DNA of 64,000 nucleotides from Leptospira limi (lineage in GTDB: Bacteria > Spirochaetota > Leptospiria > Leptospirales > Leptospiraceae). The DNA lies in contig NZ_JAMQPV010000001.1 in NCBI RefSeq assembly GCF_026151395.1, positions 496,001 to 560,000 of the forward strand, in the 5' to 3' direction. Each line of letters starts with the position of its first letter. Position 1 is the stretch's first letter. Below are positions 61,605 to 64,000 of this stretch, in pieces. The translations under genes and the position numbers were made by a program. The notes under the pieces are model-generated. The model ran no database searches and was not told the origin of the DNA. It saw only the letters and a list, made by a program, of their open reading frames with translations.

Positions 61605-64000
61605 ATGATGAAATCAGAACTCAAGGCAAAACTGCAACGGACCTTTCCAAAAGCCAAAACAGTCTCTTCAGGAAGGTTGTTCACCCGTCAGTTGAGTAAC
61701 CTGATCGACGATTCCTTACGACAAGTTTTTTTGGAAGTTTCAAACGGAATCCCCATAAAAGACCACCTCTGTCTCATTGCAGTAGGAGGTTATGGAAGAA
61801 GGGAACTCGCACCTCATTCGGATATTGATTTATTATACCTTCATGATGGAAAACTTTCAGACAAAATCTTAAGTGATATCATTTCCAAAATCAATACCTT
61901 CTTATATAACAATGATAAGGAAGTCGGTCATAGTTGCCGTACGATCAAAGAATCATTTTTATATTTAAACCAAATCGAAACCTACCACGCTGTACTTGAT
62001 GCTCGGTTTCTTGTAGGTTCAGAAGTTTTATTCCAAAAATTTAAAAACGAATTCCTGGGCAAAATTCCTGAAAAAACCATCAAAGAATACAATGAATGGA
62101 AACTTTCTTATCTCAGAGAAAGAATTATCAATTCTTATAATCCAATTTTACTTTCAGAACCCAATATTAAAAACGATCCATTAGGACTTCGTGACATCCA
62201 ACAAATGTATTGGATCGAAAAAACAAATCCACTCGCCGATAGTGCCGATGGTGGGATTTTTGATTTTTATTTAATTGGTGATAGTTTAACTCTACTGTCA
62301 GCTTATGATTTTTTACTCTTAACTAGATCCGCTCTCCACATCATCAGTGGCCGTAAAAATGACAGGTTAGATTTAGGCTTACAGGCAGAAGTTGCTGAGT
62401 TTTTAGGATTTGGTCCTAAGAATGAAATTAAAACTTTAGAACGTTTTATGAGCCAATTTTATAAAGCTCAAAAGGATGTTTATTTTTATATTGGAACCTA
62501 TTTAGATGAAAAAACCAATCTGAATAAAAAACGGATCCACAAAGAACTTTCCAATCCAGATACTTTATACGATGACATCATTCAATTTTTCAACGAATCA
62601 CAAAAAAACGAAGAGGAACCATCTCGAATCGATTTAAACGAAATCCGTTTTGCATCTCATTTTCTCGATGATGATTTTAAAAACCAAAAATCGGTTTTGG
62701 ATTGTTTTATGGAGATGTTACGCCACAAAAAACGTATTGGGCATACACTCACACTTATGCATGAATGTAACGTACTAGGAAAACTCATTCCCGAATTTGG
62801 AGCTTGTACCAACTTTCCCCTTTTTAGTTACCACCACCAATACACAGTTGATGAACATACATTACTCATATTACGTGAGTTAGATGTATTGATTGCTGAT
62901 TTATGGGAAGACCCACAAGTCCAAGACGTATTTAATTCTTGCGAAAAAATTGAAATTTTAGCTTTAGCAATCCTGATTCACGATGCAGGGAAAGTAAAAG
63001 AAGGTGACCACTGCCAATACGGCGCCGAACTTGCTCTCATCATCGCGGAAAGGTTCCGATTTTCAGAAGAAGATACAGAACTCTTGCGATTTTTAGTTGC
63101 AGAACATATCGTCATGTCTGAACTCTCATCCAAACGAGATATTTATGACCCAAATCTAATTTCTTCGTTTGCAAATCAATTTTCCAATGAAAACACTTTG
63201 CGGTTGTTATATGTAATGACAATCATTGATACAAAATCGGTTGGCCAATCAGTTCTTACCAATTGGAAAAAAGAAATTTTACATTTTTTATTTACTTCCA
63301 CATTGACATACTTACAAAACAAAACCAATCGACCTGACAACCAAGAACGCATCGAGAGTACTCTTGAATCCTATCTAATCGAAAAAGAAGGACTTACAAC
63401 AGAACAAGCGGAACAAATTGTTTCGTTTGGGATGCAAATTCGTCCCACTTCTTATTTGAACTATAATACCCCACGCAGAGTCTACCAACATTTTGTATTT
63501 TTACATGAATGGATACAATCAGGTTCTACGTTTCGATTAATTTCTGAAAAAGAACCTGCGTTTGTTACATTGTCTCTATTTGCTAAGGCAGACAAACGAA
63601 TGTTACTGTATCTATCAGGAATTATTTCCAGTCTTGGATTAAATTTAGTAGGACTCAGATTATTCCGAAGCGAAAATGAACATTTGATTTTACAAGCGCA
63701 AATCACAGATGAATTCGGAAGTGGAGAGATCGCCGAACCACAAATAAACGAAATTGAGTCCACTCTTGCCGATTGTATTGAAGGGAAAGTGAATATTGAA
63801 GATTTGGCTTCGACTACCAATATTTGGAAAACCTTACCACAAATTCCGGAAGGAATGGTGGAAGAACTAGTCAAGTTTGCAAATGATTTATCAGATACTT
63901 ATTCTGTATTAGAAGTAAGAGTACCTGATTCAATCGGTTTAGTGTATCGTATTCTCAAAACTTTAATCGATTTTGAATTGGAAGTAATCTTTGTTAGAAT
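61605..64000 (+). CDS. glnD: Bifunctional uridylyltransferase/uridylyl-removing enzyme GlnD (3' end outside window)
   Basis: About 798 codons are visible and the frame runs off the edge; GlnD is usually 850-900 residues. The nucleotidyltransferase motif GGYGRRELAPHSDIDLLY starts at residue 61. The HD domain has ILIHDAGKVKEG with His459-Asp460 for deuridylylation. The ACT region begins near residue 765 (VLEVRVPDSIGLVYRILK). GlnD adds or removes UMP on PII in response to glutamine and so controls nitrogen assimilation. The first of two consecutive ATGs is used. Confidence 0.95.
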   Translation, partial: MMKSELKAKLQRTFPKAKTVSSGRLFTRQLSNLIDDSLRQVFLEVSNGIPIKDHLCLIAVGGYGRRELAPHSDIDLLYLHDGKLSDKILSDIISKINTFLYNNDKEVGHSCRTIKESFLYLNQIETYHAVLDARFLVGSEVLFQKFKNEFLGKIPEKTIKEYNEWKLSYLRERIINSYNPILLSEPNIKNDPLGLRDIQQMYWIEKTNPLADSADGGIFDFYLIGDSLTLLSAYDFLLLTRSALHIISGRKNDRLDLGLQAEVAEFLGFGPKNEIKTLERFMSQFYKAQKDVYFYIGTYLDEKTNLNKKRIHKELSNPDTLYDDIIQFFNESQKNEEEPSRIDLNEIRFASHFLDDDFKNQKSVLDCFMEMLRHKKRIGHTLTLMHECNVLGKLIPEFGACTNFPLFSYHHQYTVDEHTLLILRELDVLIADLWEDPQVQDVFNSCEKIEILALAILIHDAGKVKEGDHCQYGAELALIIAERFRFSEEDTELLRFLVAEHIVMSELSSKRDIYDPNLISSFANQFSNENTLRLLYVMTIIDTKSVGQSVLTNWKKEILHFLFTSTLTYLQNKTNRPDNQERIESTLESYLIEKEGLTTEQAEQIVSFGMQIRPTSYLNYNTPRRVYQHFVFLHEWIQSGSTFRLISEKEPAFVTLSLFAKADKRMLLYLSGIISSLGLNLVGLRLFRSENEHLILQAQITDEFGSGEIAEPQINEIESTLADCIEGKVNIEDLASTTNIWKTLPQIPEGMVEELVKFANDLSDTYSVLEVRVPDSIGLVYRILKTLIDFELEVIFVR

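Noticed and set aside
1..64000. CRISPR array, prophage, IS element or rRNA operon
   Set aside because: No regularly spaced repeats, transposase, integrase or phage structural motifs, and no rRNA-like sequence were seen.

Overview
The window looks like chromosomal DNA of a spirochaete of the genus Leptospira, probably a saprophytic (biflexa-like) or related species. The basis is low G+C content, the gene order hrcA-grpE-dnaK-dnaJ behind a perfect CIRCE operator, several lipoproteins with loose spirochaetal lipoboxes, two large TonB-dependent receptors, a free-standing FliG-like protein, and a tRNA gene without encoded CCA. The genus is inferred from gene content; no database was searched. I see no prophage, insertion sequence, rRNA or CRISPR array.

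Layout. 1-2.9 kb: SixA-like phosphatase (cut by the edge), rppH, acylphosphatase, aldo/keto reductase. 2.9-6.3 kb: a minus-strand operon of acyl-CoA dehydrogenase, APH-like kinase, DUF6285 protein and histidine phosphatase, resembling the lvaABC 4-hydroxyacyl-CoA module. 6.4-11.6 kb: LysM/M23 peptidase, CPBP protease, DUF423, FliG-like protein and M32 carboxypeptidase, followed by tRNA-Gly(TCC). 11.8-15.8 kb: an ArsR/AHSA1/MATE/DUF1801 operon flanked by structured intergenic repeats. 15.8-24.4 kb: old yellow enzyme, a SpoIIE-type phosphatase with its partner gene, a histidine kinase, an outer-membrane-like protein and a pirin. 24.4-30.9 kb: ilvD, then a TetR/TonB-receptor/lipoprotein operon divergent from a nitroreductase, with two related operator-like palindromes between them. 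31-39.4 kb: methyltransferase, a shortened GNAT, a possible microprotein, ankyrin lipoprotein, SPFH protein, and a beta-helix lipoprotein/lipoprotein/TonB-receptor set. 39.5-42.4 kb: murB-mltG and an ArsC-like protein. 42.5-51.6 kb: a tight five-gene operon of circularly permuted ATP-grasp, alpha-E and transglutaminase-like proteins. 51.8-58.9 kb: the heat-shock operon hrcA-grpE-dnaK-dnaJ with three further genes behind it. 59-64 kb: diguanylate cyclase, GH172-like (DUF2961) protein, a membrane protein, and glnD running off the edge.

Most noteworthy. (1) The five-gene ATP-grasp/alpha-E/transglutaminase operon carries one ATP-grasp with an intact glycine-rich motif and a second, fused to alpha-E, in which several of the same motif residues are replaced; this suggests an active/inactive pair in an uncharacterised peptide-forming or peptide-modifying pathway. 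(2) A 122-bp intergenic element occurs three times (11995-12116, 15433-15554, 42401-42522) with identical length, a near-identical hairpin-forming first half, a diverged 46-bp middle and an identical 10-bp end. (3) Two matching operator-like palindromes sit between the TetR gene and the nitroreductase gene.

Start codons given are those best supported by ribosome-binding sites, signal peptides or family starts. All functional assignments come from reading motifs by eye.
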